A stretch of 64,000 nt of DNA from Calothrix sp. PCC 7103 (GTDB lineage: Bacteria; Cyanobacteriota; Cyanobacteriia; Cyanobacteriales; Nostocaceae). The DNA lies in contig NZ_KB217478.1 in assembly GCF_000331305.1 (NCBI RefSeq), positions 1,270,564 to 1,334,563 of the forward strand. Direction: 5' to 3'. The notes under the pieces are model-generated. The model was not told the DNA's origin. It made no database searches and saw nothing but the letters and a program-made list of their open reading frames with translations. The stretch's first letter is position 1, and every line of letters begins with the position of its first letter. Both the position numbers and the translations under genes were made by a program. Shown one piece after another: positions 6,547 through 17,000 of this stretch.

Positions 6547-7719
6547 GTGGATAAAGCTCACACCTGGTCATTTTGGTACACCCTGCCGATATACCCATTT
6601 GGCAGGCGCCAAACAATTCGTAAAGAAGTTGTAAAAGATACAGTTTGGACGTTCGACCAAATCCAGGGAATTTTTTATGTCGTCGTTCCGGTTAGAATGA
6701 CGGTGATTAAGCTTAACGAGGGTGGTTTATTAGTTTATGCACCCGTGGCGCCAACACCTGAATGCATCCGATTAATTGCTCAATTAGTAGAAAAACATGG
6801 TGATATAAAATACATTATATTACCAACAATATCAGGGTTAGAACATAAAGTATTCGTTGGTCCGTTTGCTCGACGCTTTCCATCATCACAAGTATTTATC
6901 GCACCAGGTCAATGGAGTTTTCCGATTAATTTACCGTTGAGTTGGCTAGGTTTACCAGCAAAGCGAACTCACCTTTTACCACAAGATAGTAAACAGGCAC
7001 CGTTTGCCAGTGAGTTTGATTATGCCATACTTGGGCCAATAGAACTTGGCCCCGGTCGATTTGCAGAAGTAGCATTTTTCCATAAGCTTTCAAATACACT
7101 TTTAGTAACCGACTCTATCGTCTCAATTCCATCGGAACCACCTGCCATAGTGCAGTTAGACTCATATCCATTATTATTTCACGCACGAGATAAAGCATTT
7201 GATATAGTAGCAGATACAGCAGAAAACCGTCGTAAAGGATGGCAACGCATAGCACTATTTGCCTTTTACTTTAGTCCAAGTGTTTTAGAAGTTCCCAAAT
7301 GGGGTCAAGTATTTAAAGACGCATTGGAAACCACCAACCGTTCCAAAAAAGCATATTTTGGTTTATACCCTTTCCAGTGGAGACCTGACTGGCAAAGTTG
7401 CTTCGACGCTTTATATGCGAATGGTCGCATTTTCGTAGCACCCATTTTACAAGCTCTTATTCTAAATCGGGCGCCTGTGGAAACACTCGAATGGGCAGAT
7501 AAAGTTGCAAAATGGCACTTTAAAAGCATAATACCTTGCCACTTAGAGGCGCCAGTCACCACTACACCCCACCAATTTAGACAAGCATTTGCATTTTTAG
7601 AGAAACAACCAACCACAACTAGTGCCATATTACCCGAAGCAGACTTTGAAGTACTGCGCGTAATCGATAATAATTTAGAAAAATTCGGAATAGTACCACC
7701 CGCTAAAGAAAAAGTTTAA
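6547..7719 (+). CDS. DUF4336 domain protein
   Basis: The 390-aa product shows the DUF4336 pattern from its first residues (WSFWYTLPIYPFGRRQTIRK, then KDTVWTFDQIQGIFYVVVPV), resembling a metallo-beta-lactamase-like fold without the full HxHxDH metal motif. It is common in cyanobacteria and its function is unknown. The length is normal and GTG at 6547 fits the expected family start, so the coding part seems complete. There is no Shine-Dalgarno sequence, and the bases just upstream (AGTACTAGAAGTAGTA) look like the foreign element, so native promoter and leader may be lost. From here onward GGCGCC sites are frequent. Confidence 0.75.
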   Translation: MDKAHTWSFWYTLPIYPFGRRQTIRKEVVKDTVWTFDQIQGIFYVVVPVRMTVIKLNEGGLLVYAPVAPTPECIRLIAQLVEKHGDIKYIILPTISGLEHKVFVGPFARRFPSSQVFIAPGQWSFPINLPLSWLGLPAKRTHLLPQDSKQAPFASEFDYAILGPIELGPGRFAEVAFFHKLSNTLLVTDSIVSIPSEPPAIVQLDSYPLLFHARDKAFDIVADTAENRRKGWQRIALFAFYFSPSVLEVPKWGQVFKDALETTNRSKKAYFGLYPFQWRPDWQSCFDALYANGRIFVAPILQALILNRAPVETLEWADKVAKWHFKSIIPCHLEAPVTTTPHQFRQAFAFLEKQPTTTSAILPEADFEVLRVIDNNLEKFGIVPPAKEKV

Positions 7720-7752
7720 AGTCATGAAAATGTGTTAGATTAATCTAGCTTA

Positions 7753-7852
7753 TTCGGTTCTTACAGGCGCCAGTTGTAAGATAAAACGGGGAAAGTTCGG
7801 TGAAATTCCGGCACTGTCCCGCAGCTGTAAAGTCAGGATGCCCGCCGAAAGC
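7753..7852 (+). promoter_or_regulatory. Cobalamin (adenosylcobalamin-type) riboswitch
   Basis: The conserved core is legible: CGGGGAAAGTTCGGTGAAA, then TTCCGGCACTGTCCCGC, then AGTCAGGATGCCCGCC, preceded by a TCTTACAGG/TGTAAGA stem. This is the B12-box arrangement. It ends about 31 nt before the ATG of the DUF1636 gene, and the ribosome-binding site GAGG (near 7875) is close enough for translational control when cobalamin binds. Confidence 0.9.
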
Positions 7853-7883
7853 AGTAAAAATAGCTATAATCTACGAGGTATAG

Positions 7884-8288
7884 ATGACAGCACACACAAT
7901 TTTTGTTTGTACAACATGTGCGAGTACATGGGAAAACGGTAAGCGTGTAGGAGAAAGCGGTGGTGAAAAACTTTTAAAGCGCTTACAACAAGACAATCAA
8001 AATTCTCAAAACCAAGAAATTAAAATTCAAGCAGTAGAATGCATGAGTGCTTGTAATCGCTCATGTGTAATTTGCTTCGCTTCCAAAGACAAATATACAT
8101 ATTTATTCGGCGACATATCACCAGAACTATCCTCAACAGAAATAGCAGGAGTATTCGAGTGTGCCAATAAATACTACAACCACCCACAAGGATTATTACC
8201 GTGGGCAGAACGTCCCGACCCCCTCAAAAAAGGTGTCCTAGCACGCATCCCAGTCATCCCCGCAGCTATCCCCGTAGGTTGGGTGTAG
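7884..8288 (+). CDS. DUF1636 cysteine-rich, ferredoxin-like metal protein
   Basis: The 134-aa product has CTTC at residues 9-12, then ECMSACNRSCVICFAS about 40 residues on, and a C-terminal PWAERPDPLKKGVLARIP. This is DUF1636, a thioredoxin-fold ferredoxin-like family (presumed [2Fe-2S] or metal binding) that often sits with cobalamin biosynthesis or cobalt transport genes. Control by a cobalamin riboswitch directly upstream supports a role in cobalt or cobalamin metabolism. No other cobalamin gene is adjacent here. Confidence 0.8.
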   Translation: MTAHTIFVCTTCASTWENGKRVGESGGEKLLKRLQQDNQNSQNQEIKIQAVECMSACNRSCVICFASKDKYTYLFGDISPELSSTEIAGVFECANKYYNHPQGLLPWAERPDPLKKGVLARIPVIPAAIPVGWV

Positions 8289-9023
8289 CGCAGCGGAAGC
8301 AAACACATAATTAATTTGTAAATGATGACCTCGTTGCACCAAATCTTTGTAATGCGACTCCGTTAAATCAAGCGTCTCTTGATGACATCGGTTGCAGAAC
8401 ATAGTTTAATTTACGGCGCCAACTATCCCAGAACATGCTATACTACAATATGATTACGCTTTGAAATTATTAAGGAGACTGAACTGTCAGTAACTCAGGG
8501 CTAAAGCCACTGAGCTTGTAACTAGATTACAACTCATGCTTTAGTCATAGCTGACCAGATTCAGTGCCGCAAGGTACTACGTTATTGGCAAGTGTTCAAG
8601 TTCCTACTCCGGGATGCGTAGCTAGTCCCGTGACCCTAGAACCGAACGATTAAACAGATTCCCAATCGTTAAGTCAGTGTCGTTTGGATAGTACCGACCA
8701 ATAACATTATCAAAGCTAACATTACTTCGAGTAGGAAAGGCGATTCTCGGCATTACAGAGATATGGATAGACACTACTCCTCTGTTTATCCAACCCCGCA
8801 AGGGGAAGATTTAATGCGATTAAAATCGCTTGAGTTGTTTACCTAGGACGGGCTAAAGCCTCTGAGTTTCCCACTTACCATGTAATCTTATGAGTGAATT
8901 AATAGCAACACACCTTCACACAAGGCGCCTTAATTCTTGTTCAGTCTAGCTAATCTCGATTTTAGCTTAGTCCTCGAATAGGCATCTTGTGCAAAACAAG
9001 TAGCACATATTGAGGAAAAATAA
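8289..9023. other. 735-bp non-coding region holding the structured RNA and hairpin ends
   Basis: No protein gene was found. Near its 3' side GGGCTAAAGCC (8850-8860) repeats the hairpin seen at 8498-8508, each followed by CTGAG, so similar hairpins bracket the structured RNA as in IS200/IS605-like elements. A dyad GCGATT/AATCGC lies at 8816-8829. The last 150 bp before rsgA are AT-rich with no obvious site beyond GAGG. Confidence 0.5.
8470..8830 (+). ncRNA. Large structured RNA, probable orphan HEARO/omega RNA (IscB/IsrB type)
   Basis: A dense set of perfect helices is present: GTCAG 8486-8490 with CTGAC 8551-8555; CTCAG 8494-8498 with CTGAG 8510-8514; TTGTAA 8516-8521 with TTACAA 8527-8532; a GCAA tetraloop hairpin at 8562-8577; GTTATTGG 8581-8588 with CCAATAAC 8698-8705; CCTACTC 8603-8609 with GAGTAGG 8729-8735; CGGGA 8610-8614 with TCCCG 8626-8630; AACGATT 8645-8651 with AATCGTT 8664-8670; GGATAGAC 8765-8772 with GTTTATCC 8784-8791; CCCC-GCAA-GGGG 8794-8805. 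Size, complexity and cyanobacterial host fit HEARO RNAs, the guides of IscB/IsrB nucleases. No such gene follows, so it would be an orphan. Family identity is inferred; the structure itself is directly visible. Confidence 0.6.
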
Positions 9024-10079
9024 ATGTACTTGAATTCTTTAGGCTGGAGTAACTTTTTTAATTCCAGCTTTGAACCCTTTCGTGTACAAGGATTTACAGT
9101 AGGTAGGGTAGCAATTGAGCATAGAAATACTTACGTTGTTTTAACTGAACAGGGAGAAGTATCAGCAGAAATAACAGGTAAACTGCGACATCAAGCTTTG
9201 CAACGTCAAGACTTTCCATCAGTAGGAGATTGGGTAGTTATTCGTACACGAGACTTCCAACAAGCAACCATTCACGAAATATTGCCAAGATTTAGCAAGT
9301 TTTCTCGTAAAACGGTTGGAGGCAAAACCGACGAACAAATAGTTGCAGCGAACGTTAATACTGTTTTTCTAGTATCTGGGTTGGATGGAGACTTTAATAT
9401 TAGAAGAATTGAACGTTATTTAATTCTTGCTTGGGAAAGTGGCGCCAACCCGGTTATAGTTTTAAACAAAGCAGATTTGTGCAATAACCTTGAACAGCGT
9501 TTAGTAGAAATAGAATCTGTTGCTTTGGGTGTACCAATACTTGTTTTAAGTGCGGCACATAATCAAGGTATTGATGCTTTAAAAACCTATTTACAACCAG
9601 GTAAAACTGTTGCGCTGCTTGGGTCTTCGGGTGTGGGTAAATCTACCATTACTAATCAACTAATGGGTGAAACAGTTCAAGCTGTACAATCTGTACGTCA
9701 GGATGATAGTAGAGGAAGGCACACCACAACTCATCGAGAGTTAATATTACTACCAACAGGAGGGGTAATTATAGATACCCCAGGAATGCGGGAAATACAG
9801 TTATGGACAGGTGATGAAGGTTTGCAGTCTACATTTGCTGACATTGAAATTATCGCGCAACAGTGCCGCTTCCGTAATTGCCAACACGCTCATGAACCTG
9901 GTTGTGCGGTACAGGAAGCTTTGCAGTCAGGTAAACTTGAGGCACCGAGGTTTTCAAGTTATCAAAAGTTACAGAGGGAGCTTGGTTATTTGGAGCGTAA
10001 ACAAGACCAAAGCTCATATTTAGCAGAAAAGGAACGGTGGAAGAAAATTACTAAATCTATGCGAAAGCATAAAAAGTGA
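9024..10079 (+). CDS. rsgA: Ribosome small-subunit-dependent GTPase A
   Basis: This 351-aa protein has an N-terminal OB-like domain, then a circularly permuted GTPase: the NKAD (G4) motif near residue 148 comes before the P-loop GSSGVGKST near 200, followed by the G3 element [10 protein letters not shown]-terminal zinc site reads [14 protein letters not shown]. This order is diagnostic for RsgA (YjeQ), which checks late 30S subunit assembly and is stimulated by the ribosome. GAGG lies a few bases before the ATG. It is convergent with the CheA gene; a perfect GC-rich hairpin (10121-10148) separates the ends. Confidence 0.93.
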   Translation: MYLNSLGWSNFFNSSFEPFRVQGFTVGRVAIEHRNTYVVLTEQGEVSAEITGKLRHQALQRQDFPSVGDWVVIRTRDFQQATIHEILPRFSKFSRKTVGGKTDEQIVAANVNTVFLVSGLDGDFNIRRIERYLILAWESGANPVIVLNKADLCNNLEQRLVEIESVALGVPILVLSAAHNQGIDALKTYLQPGKTVALLGSSGVGKSTITNQLMGETVQAVQSVRQDDSRGRHTTTHRELILLPTGGVIIDTPGMREIQLWTGDEGLQSTFADIEIIAQQCRFRNCQHAHEPGCAVQEALQSGKLEAPRFSSYQKLQRELGYLERKQDQSSYLAEKERWKKITKSMRKHKK

Positions 10080-10120
10080 TTTTTTGGCATGGGAAATAAA
10101 TGGTGCTTACTTGTTTTTGC

Positions 10121-10148
10121 GTAGCACAGGCAGGGATGCCTGTGCTAC
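10121..10148. repeat. REP-like hairpin, copy 1 (also likely bidirectional terminator)
   Basis: GTAGCACAGGCA-GGGA-TGCCTGTGCTAC is a perfect 12-bp stem with a GGGA loop. The same family, with core GGCA-(A/G)GGA-TGCC, recurs at 35651, 35686, 39501, 49679, 53324 and 54376. Confidence 0.75.
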
Positions 10149-10157
10149 ATAGGGAGA

Positions 10158-13100
10158 TTACCCTTTAACGAATACGTGTGTTAAACCATTAACTTGGTTA
10201 TCCATTAAGCCATCAACTGTGGCAATGAATTCATGTTCTAAATATGGTTTAGTCATGTAAGCTGTGGCACCTAATGCTTCGGCGAGTTTACGATGTTTTT
10301 CGGCACTACGCGAGGTTAAAATTATGACTGGTTTTTCAGATAAGCTAGTGTTTTGACGTACATTTGATAATAGTTCAAACCCGTTCATGCGTGGCATTTC
10401 TAAGTCTGAGACAACTAGCTGAATTTCTGGATGTCGCTGTAGTTGTTCAACTGCTTCAATACCGTTTTGAGCTTGTATTACTTGATAACCAGATTTTTGT
10501 AAGGTTAAAGATATTGTTTGCCGTAAACTAATGGCATCATCGACTACTAATACTACTTTTTCATTTTTGTTTTTTGTTGGTTTTGCTTGAGGTAGAATTT
10601 TGGCGCCTTGCTCGTGATTAGAGTTACGATTAGAGTTATCGTTTGATGCTGCGAGCATTGGTACTGATGTTATGGTTGCTGACATCGACAAAGCTTTTTT
10701 CTTAGCTCCAGAGAATGCAGGCAGTGACATGACCTCAAGAGATGCTTGCATTTCGTTTGATTCTAAAAGTAGAGAACCATCAATTACTAAAACGAGGTTG
10801 CCGTTTGCGAGACTCGAACAACCGTAAATAAATTTAGGAGGAGATATTGTAGAACTTAAAGGACGAATTACAAGCTCTTGTTCACCAATAATTTGATCAA
10901 CTTCTAAAGCTAATATGTCTTGGTTTCGTCGCAGTACTAATACTGGGTTTGCTACTTCTTCACGGTCTTGTATTATGGTACTGTGGTTAACATTGGCGCC
11001 ACTTCTAAATGAGCCACTGTAGTATAAAAAGTCGGAGAGGTTACGTAAACCCACCATACGCTCGTCTTTGCCAGTGTTCCAATGTAGAACTTTTCTACCC
11101 TCAAATTCTTTAATTTGCTCAGAAGATGGCAACAAGATTTTTTCAATACTATCTAACAGCAAGGCATAAACTGCACCTCCTGCTTGAACAATCATTAACT
11201 GGTCGGTAGTCATAGAAAATGGTATTTTGAGTACGAATGTTGTTCCTTGGTTAGGGAGAGAATAAACTGATATCGAACCATCAAGAGCTTGTAACTGGGT
11301 TTGTACTATGTCTAACCCAATGCCACGTCCAGAAATTTCACTAACTTGACCAGCAGTTGAAAATCCAGGAGAAAATAATAGCTCTAAAAGTTCTTCGTTG
11401 GTTGAATGGTATGAATCAGAAATTAAGCCAAGGTCAATACCTTTTCTACGAATTCTATCGAAGTTTAAACCCTGTCCATCGTCGCTAACTTCAATGACTG
11501 TTTGACTACCTTGGTGATATGCTCGAATCGTAATTACACCAGCTTCGGATTTACCTAGTTTTTGCCTTTCTTCTGGCGCCTCAATACCGTGGTCAAATGC
11601 GTTACGTACCAAATGTAACAAGGGGTCGTAGAGCTTTTCCGAAATCGCTTTATCTACTAGTACTTGAGTTCCAAATAGTTTGACCTCAGCTTTTTTGTTG
11701 TAAACGTTTGCGAGGTTTCCAACTAATTGGGGGAAGCGATTTAAGATGTTCGCTAGCGGCGCCATGCGTGCTTCTACAATATTATCGATAATATTAAGGG
11801 TTAAATTTTGATTCTTTTCATGAACTTGCGTTGATTGACGCAAAATTAAATCGAGTGACTCAGCTATTTCTTGTAACTGTAAGGTTTCTTCTTGTGCTGA
11901 GTGCAGCGCCATATAAAATTCGCTGTAGTCATCCATTTCTAAAGAATCAAAAGCAACACTTGCAACCTTTGTTGTTATTTGGTCTTTGTGTGACTGCATC
12001 TGAAGCGGTAAATCGCGTAGTATACCTATTGTTGCTTGATGTCTTTGAATATGTTGAGATAACTGCTCAATAACTTGTTGAAGTTGCTCATCTTGTAATG
12101 TTCTACGTTTATGATAGATTAACAATTCTCCTGCGAGATAGTTAAGACGCTGTAATCCATCAACATCGACTCTTACAAACGAACGCTGGCGAAGATTTTT
12201 ATTAATAGTTGCAGACTGTAATTTTTCCTTGTTAATTGTTTCTGGCGGTCTATTAACCGCGTTGGCTGTACTTGCGACACTTATAACTGTATCACCGAGT
12301 TCAGATTCGTCAGCAACTTCATTAATAGTTGGTTCATCGACTTGCAACTTGGTGTTTGTATTACCGATGGTAGGAAGCTGTACATTTTCATATAAACCAG
12401 AATTTTGATTGGTGGTTTCAGCTATATTTACACTAAAGGTAGTGGTTATTTCTTCACCCCATATAGCCTCAATACCACTTTGAATTGGTTCTACAGGCGC
12501 CTGTGATACTTCTTTAATTTCAAGTAGTTGTTGTAATTTTAGATTATCGCTCCAATTTTTTTCAACAGCAGTAACAGGAGGATGGCTTTTATACTCTTGT
12601 GCTAATTTATTAATTCGATTTTGCAGAAACTCTATAATGGATGAATCAATATCTACCTTGGCGTATCGGTATCTAGCAACGTTGAGTAAGACATTCAAAA
12701 TTATGCCCTGACGATATATTGACAAGCTTGGTGTATCACCTTCGTCGTATAGGAATAACCAAAACTCGCTCAACCAAGTTTCAACATAATCAACAACATT
12801 TTCTACTCCAGTTTTGGGAATTATTAGCGATAAACTTAATTCTTTTTCAGGAATATTTAACTCATGATTAAACCAACCTAATATATAACGAATTATTTTT
12901 AAATATAGTTTAGCGGTAGTAGGCTTTAAAGGCTCATCTTGAGTAGAATTTGGATTTGTGATAAAATTATATAGCTTTTCTACTTCGCTTCTTAGAGAAT
13001 ATGCTTCTTTTGATGAAGGTGTAATCCGGCTTGTTTCTTCTATTTTGGGTTCTGGTTGTATAGTTTCTTCTTGATATTCTTCAATATGGTTATCAGAAAA

Positions 13101-13928
13101 ATCAATAGCATATATATCATCGGACATTGCATACGATGTAACTTTAGATAATGAAAGTAATGCCTCAGAAGGTTCTCCTCCACGCATACGATCACCTGCA
13201 AGTACATCAACGCGAGCTTTCTGTAAATTATCTGAGCTAGCTTGAGCAATTGCTAGCGCAGCATCAGGGTTTGCGTCTAAAGCAGCTACCATTGCTTGGG
13301 CAATTGCGCCAAAGCCAGTTAAATTTAAAGATTCTGCTAATCCTAAAAATACTTCAGCTTGAGAACGTAAAAACTCTACCAACTCGTTATTATCTGGTGG
13401 CGCCTGTTCTAATATTTGGGCGATACTATCAATACGCTGAGACACACCCGTCTCAAATATCGACAAAACAATATCAAATCCCAATTCCTCTGAAGTTGGA
13501 ATATAAACTTCGGCGCCGAAAGCATCACCGAGTTTTTCTTGTAACTGAGCAAACACTGAAGCTGCACGCTGAAGAATATCATCGTTGTCAACAGTAGTTT
13601 TAGTAATTTCAGCAGTTACAGGCAATTGTAAACACTCATACGCCTGAAATAAAAGCGTTTGTAGCTGTGAATCAATTACTACATCAGGACTATAAAGTGC
13701 CTTAAAAATATCTTCAAGGGAGTGAGCAACCTTATTTATAACATCGAGTCCAACATTGGCGGCGCCACCTTTGAGGGTATGAGTTGCACGCATCAAGTTA
13801 TGAACTTTAGCGGTGCTATAATCATCAGCCAAACCAAAAAGTTCTTCCTCGATAGTTTGTAATAACTCTGGAGCTTCAGTTAAAAAGTAAATATAACCCT
13901 GCTCTCTAATAGAGGCGTCTGTAATCAT
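10158..13928 (-). CDS. pixL: Hybrid CheA histidine kinase of the phototaxis operon (PixL-like)
   Basis: The 1256-residue protein begins with an Hpt domain whose phosphorylatable His is H50 (ATHTLKGG). A long variable region follows, then the CheA dimerisation helices, an HATPase with HLVRNAFDHG and DDGQGL, a CheW-like domain, and a C-terminal receiver (about 1125-1245) with the phospho-acceptor Asp in VVSDLEMPRMNG. This is the layout of PixL/PtxE-type CheA proteins. It is last in the operon after the PixG, PixH, PixI and PixJ homologues. It would take signals from the GAF-bearing transducer and phosphorylate the stand-alone and fused receivers that steer type IV pili. Confidence 0.88.
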   Translation of the reverse strand: MITDASIREQGYIYFLTEAPELLQTIEEELFGLADDYSTAKVHNLMRATHTLKGGAANVGLDVINKVAHSLEDIFKALYSPDVVIDSQLQTLLFQAYECLQLPVTAEITKTTVDNDDILQRAASVFAQLQEKLGDAFGAEVYIPTSEELGFDIVLSIFETGVSQRIDSIAQILEQAPPDNNELVEFLRSQAEVFLGLAESLNLTGFGAIAQAMVAALDANPDAALAIAQASSDNLQKARVDVLAGDRMRGGEPSEALLSLSKVTSYAMSDDIYAIDFSDNHIEEYQEETIQPEPKIEETSRITPSSKEAYSLRSEVEKLYNFITNPNSTQDEPLKPTTAKLYLKIIRYILGWFNHELNIPEKELSLSLIIPKTGVENVVDYVETWLSEFWLFLYDEGDTPSLSIYRQGIILNVLLNVARYRYAKVDIDSSIIEFLQNRINKLAQEYKSHPPVTAVEKNWSDNLKLQQLLEIKEVSQAPVEPIQSGIEAIWGEEITTTFSVNIAETTNQNSGLYENVQLPTIGNTNTKLQVDEPTINEVADESELGDTVISVASTANAVNRPPETINKEKLQSATINKNLRQRSFVRVDVDGLQRLNYLAGELLIYHKRRTLQDEQLQQVIEQLSQHIQRHQATIGILRDLPLQMQSHKDQITTKVASVAFDSLEMDDYSEFYMALHSAQEETLQLQEIAESLDLILRQSTQVHEKNQNLTLNIIDNIVEARMAPLANILNRFPQLVGNLANVYNKKAEVKLFGTQVLVDKAISEKLYDPLLHLVRNAFDHGIEAPEERQKLGKSEAGVITIRAYHQGSQTVIEVSDDGQGLNFDRIRRKGIDLGLISDSYHSTNEELLELLFSPGFSTAGQVSEISGRGIGLDIVQTQLQALDGSISVYSLPNQGTTFVLKIPFSMTTDQLMIVQAGGAVYALLLDSIEKILLPSSEQIKEFEGRKVLHWNTGKDERMVGLRNLSDFLYYSGSFRSGANVNHSTIIQDREEVANPVLVLRRNQDILALEVDQIIGEQELVIRPLSSTISPPKFIYGCSSLANGNLVLVIDGSLLLESNEMQASLEVMSLPAFSGAKKKALSMSATITSVPMLAASNDNSNRNSNHEQGAKILPQAKPTKNKNEKVVLVVDDAISLRQTISLTLQKSGYQVIQAQNGIEAVEQLQRHPEIQLVVSDLEMPRMNGFELLSNVRQNTSLSEKPVIILTSRSAEKHRKLAEALGATAYMTKPYLEHEFIATVDGLMDNQVNGLTHVFVKG

Positions 13929-13965
13929 AATGAAAGTTAAAAATTATAAGTTAGGGCAGCAGCAG

Positions 13966-14040
13966 TTTTATTCCTCTGTGCCCTCCGTGTCTCTGTGGTA
14001 AGAGAAAGAATTTTTTACCACAGAGGCACAGAGAAACAGA
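13966..14040. repeat. Inverted-repeat element of the ACCACAGAGG family, copy 1
   Basis: CCTCTGTGCCCTCCGTGTCTCTGTGGTAA faces TTACCACAGAGGCACAGAGAAACAGAGAGG across a short A/T-rich loop, giving a hairpin with about 25 pairs. It lies between the PixJ-like and PixL-like genes. A related element is at 44483-44586. Confidence 0.65.
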
Positions 14041-14049
14041 GAGGGAGGA

Positions 14050-17000
14050 TTAGTGTACTTTGAATTTGCTAGCGCTGGACAGCAAATCTTGTGCCATATC
14101 TGAGAGTTGGTTGAAGACGGTGGTAATGTTACTTGCTTCGGCTGAAGTTTTGTTAGCAATTTTTGCTACGTCTTTCATCGAAGCTGTTACTGATACTGAT
14201 TGCAACATTTGCCCTTGTGTTGCGTCGGTAATTTGTTGTAATAGCTGACTAATTTCGGCAGTTGCTACCACAATTGCATTCAAGCTCAACCGGGTTTGAT
14301 TAACTAGGTTTGTACCTTCTACTACCTGTTGAATACCAGTTTCCATTGCTACAGCAACTTCGCCTGTTTCTTCTTGAATTTCTTGGACGAGTTTCTCAAT
14401 TTCGATGGTTGCTGCTGCTGACTGACGTGACAGCGAGCGTACTTCGTCTGCAACTACGGCAAACCCTTTACCGTATTCTCCTGCGCGGGTTGCTTCAATT
14501 GCCGCGTTAAGCGCAAGTACGTTAGTTTGAGTCGCGAAGTTACTAATTAGGTTTACAACTTTGGAAATTTTCTGCGAAGATTCTGAGAGACGCTTAATTT
14601 TTTTACTCGTTTGAGAAACAGTCTCGCGGATTCCTTGAATCGCTTCTACCGTCAGGTTCATGGCTTCATCACCAGATTCTACAGTTTGGTTAGCTTGTTG
14701 TACTGCTAATTGTACTAACTCAGCGTTACCTACAACTGCTTGCGTCGAATCTACCATCTGTTGAATTTCGCCCAAAGCTTCGTTTAGTTCTTTCGATTGC
14801 TGTTGCGCTAAGTTTGTTAGTCCCGATAGCGATGCACTACTTTGACTCGAAGTTGATGCTACTTGTTGCGCTGCTGCTTGTACTTGAACGACGATTTGAC
14901 GCAATGCTTGTAGGGTGTTGTTATATGCATCTGCTATTGTACCTAGCTCATCTTCGCTTATTGGCGCCCGTACTGTTAAGTCACCGTTTAGCGCTGGACG
15001 CACGGCAGAAAGTAGCTGCATGGCACCTTTTTGTAGATACTCTTTTGCTTCTTTTTCACGTTCTACAGCTTGAGCAACTCGTGTTGATTGCGCTTGAAGT
15101 TGCTCTAAGTACTCGGTTTGTTGCAGTGCAATTCCTAATTGGTCACCAATACGCGACAGCAAACTAACTTCAGATTCTTGCCATTCACGCACACCAGAGT
15201 TTTCAAATGCTGCTAACATACCCCAAAGTTTGGAACCTTGGAAAATTGGCACAATCGCGTAAGATTTAACTTGGTATTCGTCTAATACTTCTGTGTAACA
15301 AGATGGGAAACCAGCATTGTGAATATCTGGCCTAATATATGCTCGACGGTTACGTAATTCACCACCTTCTGTAGCTCTTAAGTAAGTATCTACACTAGCT
15401 TCACTAGTAGCGAACGCAGCGCGTATACCATAACAACTGCTGATGCTTTCTTGGAGACGAGGAATTTTATTTTGCTTCTCTAATAGCGATACCCAACCAT
15501 CACCAACCGATTCCGCAACAAATAAGCCACTCCAATCAGGATTCAAACGATACACCGTTACACGGTCGGTTTTGAGAAGCGAACGTACTTCTTTGGTCGC
15601 AGTATTAAAGATGGACTGCATATCCATCGACTGACGAATTTTGTCAATGACATTTGCTGCATCCCGGTCACGTTTTGCTGCTTTTTCAATCTCTTGGTTT
15701 TTCTGTTGCAACTGGTGCAAGTACTCAACTTGTTGTAACGCTACACCTAACTGGTCACTAACACGCACTAACAAATTAACTTCGATTTCTTCCCACTCGC
15801 GTGTTCCACTATTTTGATATGCTGCTAGTAATCCCCACAGAGTATCTCCTTGGAAAATTGGTACAATTACATAAGCGCGAGCTTGATACTGTTCTAATAT
15901 CTGGATATGGCAGTCAGCATGACCCATTGCGTATATGTCATTGGCAACAAAATACTCGCGGTTGCGATATCTTCCACCTTGGGTTTCTTGCAAGTAAGTA
16001 TCTGCCCAAACTTGCTTACCATTTGGTCCAACTAAACGCACCCAGTTACCACTAACTGATTCAGCAACAAATTCACCACTCCAGTCGGGTCTAAATTGGA
16101 AAACAACAACCCGGTCAGCATTGAGGAGCGAACGTAGTTCTTTAGTTGTTGTACTGAAAATAGAGTCAACATCTATCGATTGACGAATTTTATCAATAAT
16201 TGCAGTAGTAGATGAGTCTAACTCAGCTGATTTTTGTGCTTTCTGTGATTGTCGCTGCAATTTTTCAAATGTTTCAGCTTGCTGCATTGCCGCTCCTAAA
16301 AGTGCAGCAACTTGCTCCATCATCGTAACTTCAAACGCTTCCCATTTACGAGGCGCCGAGTGTTGATAGCTTGCTAAAAATGCCCAAAGCTTATTTTCTC
16401 TGAAAATGGGAACAGTAAGATAAGCTTTCGCTTCAAATTGTTCTAGCAGTTCCATATAGCAGGGAGGGAAACCCGCTTCTTTAACATCATTAACAACAAA
16501 AGTAGTTTTCTGCTGGAAACGACCACCTTTACTATCTTGCAAGTAAGTGTCTTTATTTTTATAAACATCGGCAAGATTACGGATTGAATCGCAATGACCG
16601 TTTTCTTTTAGCAACGCTTCGTTAATTTCTTCCTTATTTTTAAAAGGAATCCAACCTTTAGCTATTGACTCAGCAATAAATTCACCGCTCCAATCTGGGT
16701 TAAAACGGTAAACGACTGTACGGTCTGCTTCTAACAAACGACGAACATCTGCTACCGTTGTTTGAAGAATACTGTCAAAAAGAGATGTATCAGTAACAGT
16801 TGCGGTAAGAGCTTCACCGATTTTACGAGTTAAAGCAATCAAACTTTGCTGACGTTCAGCGGTGCGAGCTAGTTGTTTAGACTGCTCTTGGGTTTGTTGC
16901 AATGTTTCAACTTGTATTACTGCAACGCCAAAATTTGCTGCAAATTGATTTAATAATTTAACTTCCCACTCTTGCCATTCACGAGTATTAGAGTTTTGGT

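Noticed and set aside
8289-9023. Search for an IscB, TnpB or other nuclease frame after the structured RNA
   Set aside because: All frames have early stops, and no HNH or RuvC-like segment appears before rsgA.
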